Positions 1 to 6,664 of a stretch of 9,243 nt of DNA are shown here, piece by piece. The DNA comes from an uncultured Faecalibacterium sp. (GTDB taxonomy: Bacteria; Bacillota; Clostridia; Oscillospirales; Ruminococcaceae), in assembly GCA_934525405.1 (NCBI GenBank), contig CAKSZF010000054.1, forward strand, positions 1 through 9,243, given 5' to 3'. Both the position numbers and the translations under genes were made by a program. Position 1 is the stretch's first letter. Every line of letters starts with the position of its first letter. The notes beneath the pieces are model-generated. The model searched no databases. It saw only the letters and a list, made by a program, of their open reading frames with translations, and was not told where the DNA came from.

Positions 1-767
1 GCAAACACCAGTGTCTCGCAGGCAAAGCTGCCATTTGTAGTAGTGATGCCCACCAGCTGACCGTTTTTGCGTTCCAGTCCGGTGAGCGCGGTGTTGAAGT
101 GCACCTCGCCGCCCAAAGACTCGATTTCCTTGCGGATGGAGGTGATGACGCCGCGCAGCAGGTCGGTGCCCACATGGGGCTTTTGCTTCCACGCAATCTC
201 TGCCGGGGCACCGTGCTGCAAAAACACCTCGGTGACAAAATCACACAGTTCATCCCCGATCCGGGTGGTCAGCTTGCCATCCGAAAAAGTGCCCGCGCCG
301 CCCTCGCCGAACTGGATGTTGGCGTTGGGGTCCAGCTGACCGGTGGTGGAAAAGTGCTCCACCGCCTGCACACGGGCATCCAGCGCAGGGCCGCGCTCCA
401 GCACGATGGGGCGGTAGCCCTGCCGTGCCAGCAGCAGGGCGGCAAACAGCCCCGCCGGGCCCAGTCCGCACACCACAGGGCGGTGCGCAAGCGGCTGGGT
501 GCCGGGTTGCAGGGCAAAGTCTGCCCGGCGGTGCAGGGCGGCGTCCGGGCAGTGCGCCGCAAGGGCGGCTTCCTCCCCGGGCTGCTTGAGGGTGACCGCC
601 ACGGTATATACCAGCTTGGGCTGGCCGTGGCGGGCATCCACTGAAAGCTTCGCCACGCCGGTATGCTCTACCTTGCTGCGGGGCACCCGCAGGGTGTGCA
701 GCGCCTTTTCAAATGCCTGTGGCTCCCCTGCGGAGAGAGGCAGACGGATGTTGCGAACCAGAATCAT
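1..767 (-). CDS. NAD(P)/FAD-dependent oxidoreductase (COG2509-type), N-terminal 255 residues
   Basis: This is a putative cytoplasmic flavoprotein dehydrogenase of a widespread but poorly characterised family; its substrate is unknown. Residues 1-85 form the family's N-terminal domain (it begins MILVRNIRLPLSAGEP). A Rossmann FAD site follows: VVCGLGPAG at 98-106 and the second-strand acidic residue E124 in IVLERG. Further on are GEGGAGTFSDGK (154-165) and PHVGTD (197-202), both typical of this family. The start is the ATG at 767, with AAGGA about 10 nt upstream. The gene lies 21 bp after the cdaR stop on the same strand, so it is probably the last visible gene of the ispDF-cdaA-cdaR transcript. 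The family is usually about 500-550 residues, so roughly half lies beyond the left edge; no frameshift is seen in the part present. The family assignment is firm, the function is not. In related Clostridia glmM often comes next (recalled, not visible here). Confidence 0.88.
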   Translation of the reverse strand, partial: MILVRNIRLPLSAGEPQAFEKALHTLRVPRSKVEHTGVAKLSVDARHGQPKLVYTVAVTLKQPGEEAALAAHCPDAALHRRADFALQPGTQPLAHRPVVCGLGPAGLFAALLLARQGYRPIVLERGPALDARVQAVEHFSTTGQLDPNANIQFGEGGAGTFSDGKLTTRIGDELCDFVTEVFLQHGAPAEIAWKQKPHVGTDLLRGVITSIRKEIESLGGEVHFNTALTGLERKNGQLVGITTTNGSFACETLVF

Positions 768-788
768 TTGTTGTGTTGTCCTTTTTCT

Positions 789-2093
789 TTAGTTGCTTTC
801 GATGCGGCACTGCAGCACATAGCTGCCCAGTGCAAAGATCTTGCCGTTGGAGGGCACATACAGCCGGCAGGCAATGTTCTGCTGGCCGGTAGCCACGGCA
901 AAGTCCTCGGCGTCGATCTCAATGACCACCTGCTCGGGGGTCAAAGTTTCCATAGCACCCTTGGGGCCGCAGAGGATGACGTTCATCAGCCGCTCGGTCT
1001 CCACCGTCAGCTGATAGGTAGAGGGCAGATTGACCACCTGCACACAGCTGGAGGGCAGGTTCATGGTCTTGGTCTCCAGCCCGGAGCAGTCAAAGCTGAC
1101 CGTGATAGTGGAGATATTATCCAGCAGATAGATATCCGTCGGCAGCTCAATGGGCATCTCGTACACCTTGTTCAGGCTGAAGGTGGAAAGGTCGATGGTG
1201 CCGATGGACAAAGTGGACAGTGCATCGATCTTTTCTGCCGGGCCCGCTACCTTGAGCTGCTTGCAGCTGAGGGCATAGCTCAGCACCGAGTTATCGAACC
1301 CGCGCGGCGCGTTGATAAAATTCACCTTCACCGGCAGGGTCGCCGTCTTGTACACTTGCAGCGTCACGTCCACATTGCTTTCTTCCAGCGTGGTGTACTG
1401 GAACTTGACCTCCTTGCCGCCGCTGGTGTAGAAGCGCAGGGGGGTGTCCAGCGTGACCGACTCGGTCAGCTCGCTGTCATAGGACGCCTCGGCGGTACAG
1501 GTGGCCACCTTGCTCAGCTCGCTGCTGGGGCCGGACAGAGTGACGGTCTCCTTGGAGACCTCGGTGCTGTAAAGGATATAGCCATCCGCAATGCGCAGAT
1601 AGTTGGTGGTAACGGTAACAGGCAGGGTCTTTTCCTCCACCACGTCAAACACCACGTCCACCGTGTTGTCGCTGCCCTCCATGGTCACGGTCACGCCGTT
1701 GAGCAGACCGTTTGCGCCGCGCACCAGCAGCCGCAGGGTCTTTTCGCCGCTGTCGCGCACGCTGGACCAGTCCGGGTAGACCACAAAATCCGAGGCGCTG
1801 AGCCCGCCGATGGTGTAGCCATCGCCGGAGAGCTTCAGGTTCACGGTCTTGTCCTCGGCGCTGACGATGCTCAGGCCCCGGGAGGTATAGGCTGCGGAAT
1901 CGTAGGTGTAGTCCACCGGCACATTATAAATGGTGTTGGTAGTACCGGGCTGGACGATGATGGTGACCACCATCCATGCAACGATGGCACCCAGCACGGA
2001 CAGTGCCAGCCGGACGCGGCGGTCATCCAGAAGATTTTTCTTTTTGCAGACGGCAGACTTTGCGCCGTTCGTCTTGTTCGGCTGGTTGCTCAT
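789..2093 (-). CDS. cdaR: CdaR/YbbR-domain regulator of diadenylate cyclase CdaA
   Basis: This is the membrane-anchored extracytoplasmic partner of CdaA, which modulates c-di-AMP synthesis through their contact at the membrane. The 434-residue product has a short basic cytoplasmic N-terminus (CKKKN, DDRRVR), one membrane segment at about 28-47 (LALSVLGAIVAWMVVTIIV), and then a long beta-rich outer part. That part carries repeated YbbR-like units, recognisable from recurring patterns such as YNVPVDYTY, EKTLPVTV, TATLPVKV and MPIELP. The start is the ATG at 2093, with GGGAGGA about 8 nt upstream. This start overlaps the cdaA stop as ATGA, which implies translational coupling. A frame extending to 2132 is open, but it would put the gene deeper inside cdaA and loses this ribosome site. 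Length and architecture match CdaR, and the position right after cdaA is the conserved one. It contains no TTA, CTA or TCA codons. Confidence 0.93.
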   Translation of the reverse strand: MSNQPNKTNGAKSAVCKKKNLLDDRRVRLALSVLGAIVAWMVVTIIVQPGTTNTIYNVPVDYTYDSAAYTSRGLSIVSAEDKTVNLKLSGDGYTIGGLSASDFVVYPDWSSVRDSGEKTLRLLVRGANGLLNGVTVTMEGSDNTVDVVFDVVEEKTLPVTVTTNYLRIADGYILYSTEVSKETVTLSGPSSELSKVATCTAEASYDSELTESVTLDTPLRFYTSGGKEVKFQYTTLEESNVDVTLQVYKTATLPVKVNFINAPRGFDNSVLSYALSCKQLKVAGPAEKIDALSTLSIGTIDLSTFSLNKVYEMPIELPTDIYLLDNISTITVSFDCSGLETKTMNLPSSCVQVVNLPSTYQLTVETERLMNVILCGPKGAMETLTPEQVVIEIDAEDFAVATGQQNIACRLYVPSNGKIFALGSYVLQCRIESN

Positions 2094-2992
2094 TGCTGCT
2101 CGTCCTCCCCCTTCTGGCTGATCCAGTTCCACAGCTTCTTTGCCTGCTCCACCCAGCTGTCGGCGGTGTTCTTTTCCACCGTGGACTCCTTGGGGATCAT
2201 CTCGTCGATGAGGCGGGTATACAGGCTCTGGCGGTCAAAATGACGGATCAGCACACCATTTTTTGCCATGGAGATGATGCCGGTCTCCTCGCTGACCACG
2301 ATGGCAATGGCGTCGGAGTTTTCCGCAATGCCAAGGCAGGCGCGGTGACGGGTACCCATATCCTTGCCCAGATCCAGATTGTTGGAAAGGGGCAGCACGC
2401 AGCCCGCCGCCTTGATGCGGCCGTTTTCGATGATGGCGGCACCGTCATGCAGGGGCGTGCCCTCGTAGAAGATGGTGCCCAGCACTTCCAGATTGACCGC
2501 GCTGTTCACCGGGGTGCCGGTGCGCACGATCTCGGAAAGGTTGGTGTGGCGCTCCAGCACGATAAGCGCGCCGGTCTTGGTCTCGGAAAAGCGCTCGGCT
2601 GCATCGCAGATGGCAATGATGGCGCTGCGCCATGCCCCCTTGAGGCTGGGGTCGTTGTAGCGTCCCTTTACGTTGAACAGCTTGGAGGCCCACTGGTCGG
2701 TCTGACCCATACGCTCCAATGCACGGCGGATCTCCGGCTGGAACAGCACCACAAGGGTAAGCAGACCGACCTGCAGCAGAGAGTTAAGCAGCCATGTAAC
2801 GGTGCGCATATTCAGGGTGTTGGCCACCAGATACACAACCATGACCAGCAGTGCGCCCTTGGCAAGCTGCCCGGCGCGGGTGCGGTTGATGATGCCCAGC
2901 AGCTGGTAGATCAGAAACGCGATGATGATGATATCCAGCAGATCAACGATCTTAAAGGTCTGAAAATTTGCGATGATCGCATTCAGTGTCAT
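2090..2992 (-). CDS. cdaA: Diadenylate cyclase CdaA (c-di-AMP synthase)
   Basis: This membrane enzyme condenses two ATP into cyclic di-AMP, the second messenger that controls potassium and osmolyte transport and cell-wall homeostasis in Gram-positive bacteria. The 300-residue protein has three predicted membrane segments (about 15-34, 44-60 and 66-84), a short linker, and the DAC domain (about 95-260). The two catalytic signatures are intact: PLHDGAAII with D183-G184-A185, and GTRHRACLGIAE with R215-H216-R217. The substrate-fold motif GALIVLERHT (141-150) and the stretch EETGIISMAKNG (235-246) are also typical. Its length is slightly above the usual 270-280 because of a charged C-terminal tail. 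The start is the ATG at 2992, preceded by a G-rich Shine-Dalgarno (AAGGGGGG) about 9 nt upstream. It lies 15 bp after ispDF and overlaps cdaR by 4 bp, so it belongs to the same apparent operon. The identification is very secure. Confidence 0.97.
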   Translation of the reverse strand: MTLNAIIANFQTFKIVDLLDIIIIAFLIYQLLGIINRTRAGQLAKGALLVMVVYLVANTLNMRTVTWLLNSLLQVGLLTLVVLFQPEIRRALERMGQTDQWASKLFNVKGRYNDPSLKGAWRSAIIAICDAAERFSETKTGALIVLERHTNLSEIVRTGTPVNSAVNLEVLGTIFYEGTPLHDGAAIIENGRIKAAGCVLPLSNNLDLGKDMGTRHRACLGIAENSDAIAIVVSEETGIISMAKNGVLIRHFDRQSLYTRLIDEMIPKESTVEKNTADSWVEQAKKLWNWISQKGEDEQQ

Positions 2993-3007
2993 GCGTGTGT
3001 GCCCCCC

Positions 3008-4174
3008 TTACACAGCTTCGATCAGGGCGACTGCGTGGGCGGCAATGCCCAGTCCCTCGCCGGTAAAGCCCAGATGCTCCTCCGTGGTAGCCTTTACGCT
3101 TACCGCCTCTACCGGCAGGCCGAAGGCCGCCGCCAGATTGGCACGCATGGCCGGGATGTGGGGGGCAAGCTTAGGGCGCTGGCACAGCAGGGTGGCATCA
3201 ATGTTCTCAATGCGCCAGCCATGCTCCTTGAGGATCTGCGCCACGCGGCAGGCCAGCTTCAGGCTGTCTGCACCGGCATACTCCGGGTCATTGTCCGGGA
3301 AATGCTGGCCGATATCCCCCAGCGCCGCAGCGCCCAGCACGGCATCCATCACCGCATGGGTCAGCACGTCTGCATCCGAATGCCCCAGCAAGCCTTTTTC
3401 AAAGGGGATCTCCACCCCGCCAAGGATCAGCTTGCGCTGCTCTACCAAACGATGTACATCATAGCCGTGTCCAATACGCATTTCCGTTTCCTTCCTCTGT
3501 GCCGGGCGGGGCAGATCCTCCCGGGTGGTGATCTTCAGGTTTGCATAGTCGCCCTGCGTCAGCTGCACCGGGCGTCCGGTCAGCTCAAACAGGCTGCAAT
3601 CATCGGTAACAAGGCGGGCGCGGGCGGCGTCCAGTTCTTCCAGCGCCGCAAGATACGCTGCACGGTCAAAGCACTGGGGGGTCTGCACCGCATACAGGGT
3701 GCTGCGGTCCGGGGTGTCGTGCACTGCGCAGTCCGGGGGCACGGTTTTACCATCGCCCCGGGAAGCAGCCTTGATGGTATCCTTCACCGGCACCGCCGGG
3801 GCTGCCGCGCCGCACCGGGCGGCAGCTTCCAGCACCGCTGTAATGACCGCCGCACTCACAAAGGGACGGGCGGCATCATGCACCGCCACCAGTTCTCCAT
3901 GCGCCGCCAGCACGCCGTTTTTTGCGCTCTCGGCACGGGTAACCCCGCCCGCCACGATCTGCACAGGCTTCGGGCAATCTGCCGCCTGCTGCGCCACAAA
4001 CTCCCGGTTTTTGCCCGCCACCAGCACAAGCTCGGTGACCTGCGGGCACTGGGCAAAGGCGCGGATGCTGCGGTGCAGCACCGTTTCGCCCCCCAGATCA
4101 AAACTGAGCTTATCAAAACCCATGCGGGTGGAGGAACCCGCCGCCACCAATACCGCCGATACAGTTTTTTCCAT
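3008..4174 (-). CDS. ispDF: Bifunctional IspD/IspF: MEP cytidylyltransferase and MECDP synthase
   Basis: This enzyme performs steps 3 and 5 of the MEP isoprenoid pathway in one 388-residue polypeptide; IspE, which acts between them, is not in the window. The IspD domain (1 to about 224) carries the nucleotide-binding loop AAGSSTRMG (11-19), K22, VHDAARPF (98-105), TPQ (165-167) and the late NLKITT (212-217). After a short linker the IspF domain (232-388) has GHGYDVHRL with metal ligands D239 and H241, [11 protein letters not shown] with H264 and H273, GDIGQHFPD (286-294), and the C-terminal [13 protein letters not shown]. The start chosen is the ATG at 4174, with AGGTGG 5 nt upstream; an in-frame GTG at 4183 would add three residues but is poorly spaced. 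It is the first gene after the 4242-4270 promoter. Fused ispDF is known from several lineages, notably alphaproteobacteria and Campylobacter. An oddity is an intact ribosome site before M232 (separate entry). Confidence 0.96.
   Translation of the reverse strand: MEKTVSAVLVAAGSSTRMGFDKLSFDLGGETVLHRSIRAFAQCPQVTELVLVAGKNREFVAQQAADCPKPVQIVAGGVTRAESAKNGVLAAHGELVAVHDAARPFVSAAVITAVLEAAARCGAAAPAVPVKDTIKAASRGDGKTVPPDCAVHDTPDRSTLYAVQTPQCFDRAAYLAALEELDAARARLVTDDCSLFELTGRPVQLTQGDYANLKITTREDLPRPAQRKETEMRIGHGYDVHRLVEQRKLILGGVEIPFEKGLLGHSDADVLTHAVMDAVLGAAALGDIGQHFPDNDPEYAGADSLKLACRVAQILKEHGWRIENIDATLLCQRPKLAPHIPAMRANLAAAFGLPVEAVSVKATTEEHLGFTGEGLGIAAHAVALIEAV
3479..3498 (-). promoter_or_regulatory. Internal Shine-Dalgarno and ATG for a stand-alone IspF
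   Basis: Reading the minus strand, AGAGGAAGG (3498-3490) is followed by 8 nt and then an ATG (3481-3479) that is M232 of IspDF. That is the first residue of the canonical IspF sequence [12 protein letters not shown]. Translation from here would give a 157-residue IspF, the normal length of the free enzyme. Spacing and match to the ribosome are at least as good as at the ispDF start itself. Internal initiation is inferred and has not been shown. Confidence 0.6.
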
Positions 4175-4192
4175 CTCTTCCACCTACCCTGC

Positions 4193-4220
4193 CGCTGTGC
4201 CGCGCTGTGCGCCCACAGCT
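4193..4220 (-). other. Alternative small hairpins in the ispDF leader
   Basis: The roughly 60-nt leader of the ispDF mRNA contains GCTGTG (4219-4214), which can pair with CACAGC at 4209-4204 (loop GGCG) or with a second CACAGC at 4199-4194. The two hairpins exclude each other. The second lies about 10 nt before the ribosome-binding site. There is no U-run, so it is not an attenuator of the terminator type. It may be chance in GC-rich sequence. Confidence 0.3.
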
Positions 4221-4223
4221 GTT

Positions 4224-4247
4224 TATAATAAACCATGTTTTATTATA
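4224..4247. repeat. AT-rich inverted repeat over the ispDF -10 and start point
   Basis: The arms are TATAATAAA (4224-4232) and TTTATTATA (4239-4247), a perfect 9-bp inverted repeat around a 6-nt centre. The right arm contains the -10 element read on the minus strand, and the centre coincides with the predicted start of transcription. It could be an operator for a dimeric repressor, or a byproduct of the AT-rich promoter. No regulator can be named. Confidence 0.55.
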
Positions 4248-4270
4248 GCGTATCACAGCGCAAACTTCAA
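4242..4270 (-). promoter_or_regulatory. Sigma-A promoter of the ispDF-cdaA-cdaR operon
   Basis: On the minus strand there is a -35 TTGAAG (4270-4265), a 17-nt spacer and a perfect -10 TATAAT (4247-4242). The start of transcription should fall near 4235, giving a leader of about 60 nt before the ispDF ATG. The match and spacing are close to ideal for the housekeeping sigma factor. A palindrome overlaps the -10 and the start point (separate entry). Confidence 0.85.
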
Positions 4271-4316
4271 CCGATTTTACACAGCAAAAGTGCATCTGTG
4301 CTGCATATTTCCTCTT

Positions 4317-4344
4317 AAGCCTTCACCCCTTGGGGGGAAGGCTT
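4317..4344. repeat. Strong symmetrical hairpin between pgm and ispDF
   Basis: AAGCCTTC (4317-4324) pairs perfectly with GAAGGCTT (4337-4344). After one A/G mismatch, a C-run and a G-run continue the stem around a tiny loop. Neither strand has a good U-run after it: plus has only TTTT, minus reads TTAAGAGG. It may be a back-up stop, a transcript stabiliser, or one copy of a small dispersed palindrome of the kind common in Clostridia genomes. With a single copy visible its class cannot be settled. Confidence 0.5.
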
Positions 4345-4371
4345 TTACCACTGCAACGCTCCGACAAACGC

Positions 4372-4406
4372 AAAAAGGGCTGCCACACAAAAACGTGCAG
4401 CAGCCC
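4372..4406 (-). terminator. Rho-independent terminator of the phosphoglucomutase gene
   Basis: On the minus strand GGGCTGC continuing TGCAC (4406-4395) pairs with GTGTG continuing GCAGCCC (4388-4377). This makes a 12-bp stem with two G-T pairs around the loop GTTTTT, followed at once by TTTTT (4376-4372). It lies 22 bp after the stop codon and separates this gene from the ispDF operon. Confidence 0.9.
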
Positions 4407-4428
4407 CGCAGAATGCTTTGGGATAGTT

Positions 4429-6111
4429 TTACTTCAGGATGGGCTCAATGGCAGCTGCCAGAGCATCCTTCTGTGCCTGTGCTTCAGCCAGATCCTTACC
4501 CAGTGTGGTGAAGTAGGTCTTGATCTTCGGCTCGGTGCCGGAGGGACGCACCACCACGGTAGCGCCGTTTTCCAGCGTGTAGATCAGCACGTTGGCAGCG
4601 GGCAGACCGGTCTCTTCCGGCTTCTTGTAGTCGGTCACCTTGACCACCTTATGGCCTGCCAGCTCCACCGGGGGCTGGTCACGCAGCTTCTGCATGATGG
4701 AAGCCATCTTCTCCATGCCGGTCAGGCCGGGGAACTCGAAGCTGTCCACCTTGTTCAGGTAGCGGCCATACTGTGCGTAGATCTCTTCCAGACGCTGCTT
4801 GATGGAGGAACCGATGCTGCGGTAGTAAGCAGCCATCTCGCAGATGAGCATGGAGCCGATGACGGCGTCCTTATCGCGGACGTAGGGGCCAGCCAGATAG
4901 CCGTAGCTCTCCTCAAAGCCGAAGATGAAGCGGTCAACCTCACCGGCGGCCTCGAGGTTGGCGATCTGGTCGCCGATCCACTTGAAGCCGGTCAGCACAT
5001 TGCGCATCTCCACGCCGTAGTGCTTTGCCACAGCGTCTGCCAGCGGGGTGGACACGATGGACTTGACTGCCACGGGATTCTTGGGCATGGTGCCCTTCTC
5101 GATACGGCCTGCGCAGATGTAATCCAGCAGCAGAACGCCCATCTCGTTACCGGACACCAGCTCATAGCTGCCGTCCGGGCACTTCATGGCGATGCCCACG
5201 CGGTCGGCGTCGGGGTCGGTAGCCAGCATCAGGTCTGCACCGGTCTTGGTGGCCAGCTCCAGACCCAGCTTCAGTGCCTCGAAGATCTCGGGGTTGGGGT
5301 AGGAGCAGGTGGTAAAGTAGCCGTTGGGGTACTCCTGCTCGGGCACGATGGTGATATCGGTGATGCCCATATCGTTCAGCACATGGGTCACGGGCACAAG
5401 GCCAGAGCCGTTCAGCGGGCTGTACACCAGCTTCAGACCGGCAGTCTTGCACAGACCCGGGCGCACCTGACGTGCCTCAATGGCATCGTACAGGGCCTTT
5501 TTGCAGTCATCGCCCACAAAGCGGATCATACCGTTCTCCACGCCCTCGGCAAAGGAGATGTACTTTGCGCCGGTGAGCACATCGGTCTTCTGGATCTCGT
5601 CGTAGACGATGGCGGCGGCGTCATCAGTCATCTGGCAGCCGTCCGGGCCGTAGGCCTTGTAGCCGTTGTACTTGGCCGGGTTGTGGGAAGCAGTGACCAT
5701 GATACCGGCGTTACAGTTGTAGTAACGGGTAGCAAAGCTCAGGGCAGGCACAGGCATCAGAGCATCATAGATGCGCACCTTGATGCCATTGGCTGCCAGA
5801 ACGCCTGCGGCGGTCTTGGCAAAGACATCGCTCTTCAGGCGGCTGTCGTAGCTGATGGCCACGGTCTGGGTACCGCCCTGGGTCAGCACCCAGTTTGCCA
5901 GACCCTGCGTTGCCTGACGGACAACGTAGATGTTCATGCGGTTGGTACCGGCACCCAGCACGCCGCGCAGACCTGCGGTGCCAAACTTCAGCGCCACAGC
6001 AAAGCGATCCTTGATCTCATCGTCATTGCCTTCGACCTTTGCCAGCTCCGGCTTCAGGTCTGCATCCTCCAGATCCGCTGCCAGCCAGCGCTTATATTCA
6101 TCCAGATACAT
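4429..6111 (-). CDS. pgcA: Alpha-phosphoglucomutase / phosphomannomutase, PgcA type
   Basis: It interconverts glucose-6-phosphate and glucose-1-phosphate (possibly the mannose phosphates too) in the cytoplasm, feeding UDP-glucose, glycogen and surface-glycan synthesis. The 560-residue product carries all four signatures of the alpha-D-phosphohexomutase family: KFGTAGLRG (42-50); the phosphoserine loop VTASHNP (139-145, serine 142); the metal loop DPDADR (299-304); the sugar-binding GFEESYGY (398-405); and the phosphate-binding RPSGTEPK (522-529). The length fits Bacillus PgcA (about 580) rather than GlmM (about 450). The start is the ATG at 6111, with AAGGTG 6 nt upstream; the GTG at 6120 is open but overlaps this ribosome site. 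It is a single-gene unit with promoter 6180-6208 and terminator 4372-4406. It has no TTA, CTA or TCA codons, which suggests strong expression. The family is certain, the exact sugar preference less so. Confidence 0.93.
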   Translation of the reverse strand: MYLDEYKRWLAADLEDADLKPELAKVEGNDDEIKDRFAVALKFGTAGLRGVLGAGTNRMNIYVVRQATQGLANWVLTQGGTQTVAISYDSRLKSDVFAKTAAGVLAANGIKVRIYDALMPVPALSFATRYYNCNAGIMVTASHNPAKYNGYKAYGPDGCQMTDDAAAIVYDEIQKTDVLTGAKYISFAEGVENGMIRFVGDDCKKALYDAIEARQVRPGLCKTAGLKLVYSPLNGSGLVPVTHVLNDMGITDITIVPEQEYPNGYFTTCSYPNPEIFEALKLGLELATKTGADLMLATDPDADRVGIAMKCPDGSYELVSGNEMGVLLLDYICAGRIEKGTMPKNPVAVKSIVSTPLADAVAKHYGVEMRNVLTGFKWIGDQIANLEAAGEVDRFIFGFEESYGYLAGPYVRDKDAVIGSMLICEMAAYYRSIGSSIKQRLEEIYAQYGRYLNKVDSFEFPGLTGMEKMASIMQKLRDQPPVELAGHKVVKVTDYKKPEETGLPAANVLIYTLENGATVVVRPSGTEPKIKTYFTTLGKDLAEAQAQKDALAAAIEPILK

Positions 6112-6163
6112 CTTGTACACCTTACCTTTGTTTAAAATCTTTTTCCCCGGATCGAAATGGTTT

Positions 6164-6181
6164 GTATAAACCTACTTATAC
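6164..6181. repeat. Inverted repeat over the pgcA -10 and start point
   Basis: GTATAA (6164-6169) and TTATAC (6176-6181) are perfect 6-bp arms around ACCTAC. The centre falls on the predicted start of transcription near 6173 and the right arm overlaps the -10. The minus-strand sequence from the -10 onward resembles that of the ispDF promoter, with GGTTTAT at the same distance (see findings). It is an operator candidate, unproven. Confidence 0.45.
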
Positions 6182-6208
6182 TATAAACTCTTGCTCCGCT
6201 TATGTCAA
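6180..6208 (-). promoter_or_regulatory. Sigma-A promoter of pgcA
   Basis: On the minus strand there is a perfect -35 TTGACA (6208-6203), a 17-nt spacer and a -10 TATAGT (6185-6180). Predicted transcription starts near 6173, giving a leader of about 60 nt. No terminator is seen between this promoter and the upstream small gene, so some read-through from that gene is possible. Confidence 0.85.
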
Positions 6209-6236
6209 TTGCGTAAAATGGCCGAAGTTTGTGCCC

Positions 6237-6584
6237 TTAAAACCGACAAATACCACAAAAAACCGGTTCTTCTGCCATATTCATTGCGTTTTTTGATGTA
6301 TCCAGCAGCTGGTAGGGCTGGTGTACATCCTCCAGTACCTCCAGCCACTGCTCCGGCCCCACGCCGTTTTCGCACAGGTAGCGCAGCAGCCGCATCACCC
6401 GGCCAAAGCTGCCTGCCGGGGCAAGCACTGCGCTGGTGCGCACCTTGCCGCCCTGTTCCCGGCGCAGCTGTGCCAGCACCCCCTGCGGAGTGGTAGCGGC
6501 GCAGTACACCAGCGTACAGGCGTGCTGCAGGCCCTCCAATTCTGAATAAGTACGGATATAACGGCAGCATTCCCCATTTGTCAT
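6237..6584 (-). CDS. Small uncharacterised protein, 115 residues (possibly DUF6514-like)
   Basis: I do not recognise a function. The product is soluble, without a membrane segment or signal peptide. It appears to have an N-terminal beta-like part (YIRTYSELEG, TLVYCAATTPQG) and a helical part (GRVMRLLRYLCENGVGPEQWLEVLEDVHQ, here residues about 66-94, no longer run quoted). The closing pattern LCxxGVxPxxxxEVLEDV recalls small Clostridia proteins grouped as DUF6514, but that is memory of a pattern, not a match. The C-terminus ends CGICRF, which includes a CxxC. The start is taken as the ATG at 6584, with AAAGGAG (6602-6596) 11 nt upstream; an in-frame ATG at 6611 with AGGAAAG 6 nt upstream, and a TTG at 6617, are alternatives that would add 9 or 11 residues. 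It is divergent from comM and upstream of pgcA on the same strand. Frame choice is supported by codon use and both ribosome sites. Confidence 0.68.
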   Translation of the reverse strand: MTNGECCRYIRTYSELEGLQHACTLVYCAATTPQGVLAQLRREQGGKVRTSAVLAPAGSFGRVMRLLRYLCENGVGPEQWLEVLEDVHQPYQLLDTSKNAMNMAEEPVFCGICRF

Positions 6585-6610
6585 GATCTCTCGTTCTCCT
6601 TTCTGCTGCA

Positions 6611-6639
6611 TTGACAACTTTCCTGTGCTTTACTATAAT
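6611..6639 (+). promoter_or_regulatory. Consensus sigma-A promoter of comM
   Basis: A perfect -35 TTGACA (6611-6616), a 17-nt spacer and a perfect -10 TATAAT (6634-6639) give a predicted start near 6646 and a leader of about 94 nt. The -35 overlaps the alternative start codons and spacer of the divergent small gene. Confidence 0.85.
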
Positions 6640-6664
6640 GATTTCAAACAGAAAAAATTGTCGA

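Noticed and set aside
2094..2132. A longer cdaR starting at 2132
   Set aside because: The extra 13 residues are encoded inside cdaA and lack a ribosome site. The ATG at 2093 has GGGAGGA and the ATGA overlap with the cdaA stop.
4429..6111. Phosphoglucosamine mutase (glmM) as the identity of the hexomutase, since glmM is often near cdaA
   Set aside because: At 560 residues, with PgcA-like N-terminus and GFEESYGY loop, it fits phosphoglucomutase. It also has its own promoter and terminator outside the cdaA operon.
663..6135. Very long plus-strand open frames (about 526, 750 and 601 codons at 663-2243, 1976-4228 and 4330-6135)
   Set aside because: Each lies exactly in register opposite cdaR, cdaA plus ispDF, or pgcA. 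They stay open because those genes avoid TTA, CTA and TCA codons. Their translations are rich in His, Gln and Gly and match no family, while the minus-strand products carry full catalytic motifs.
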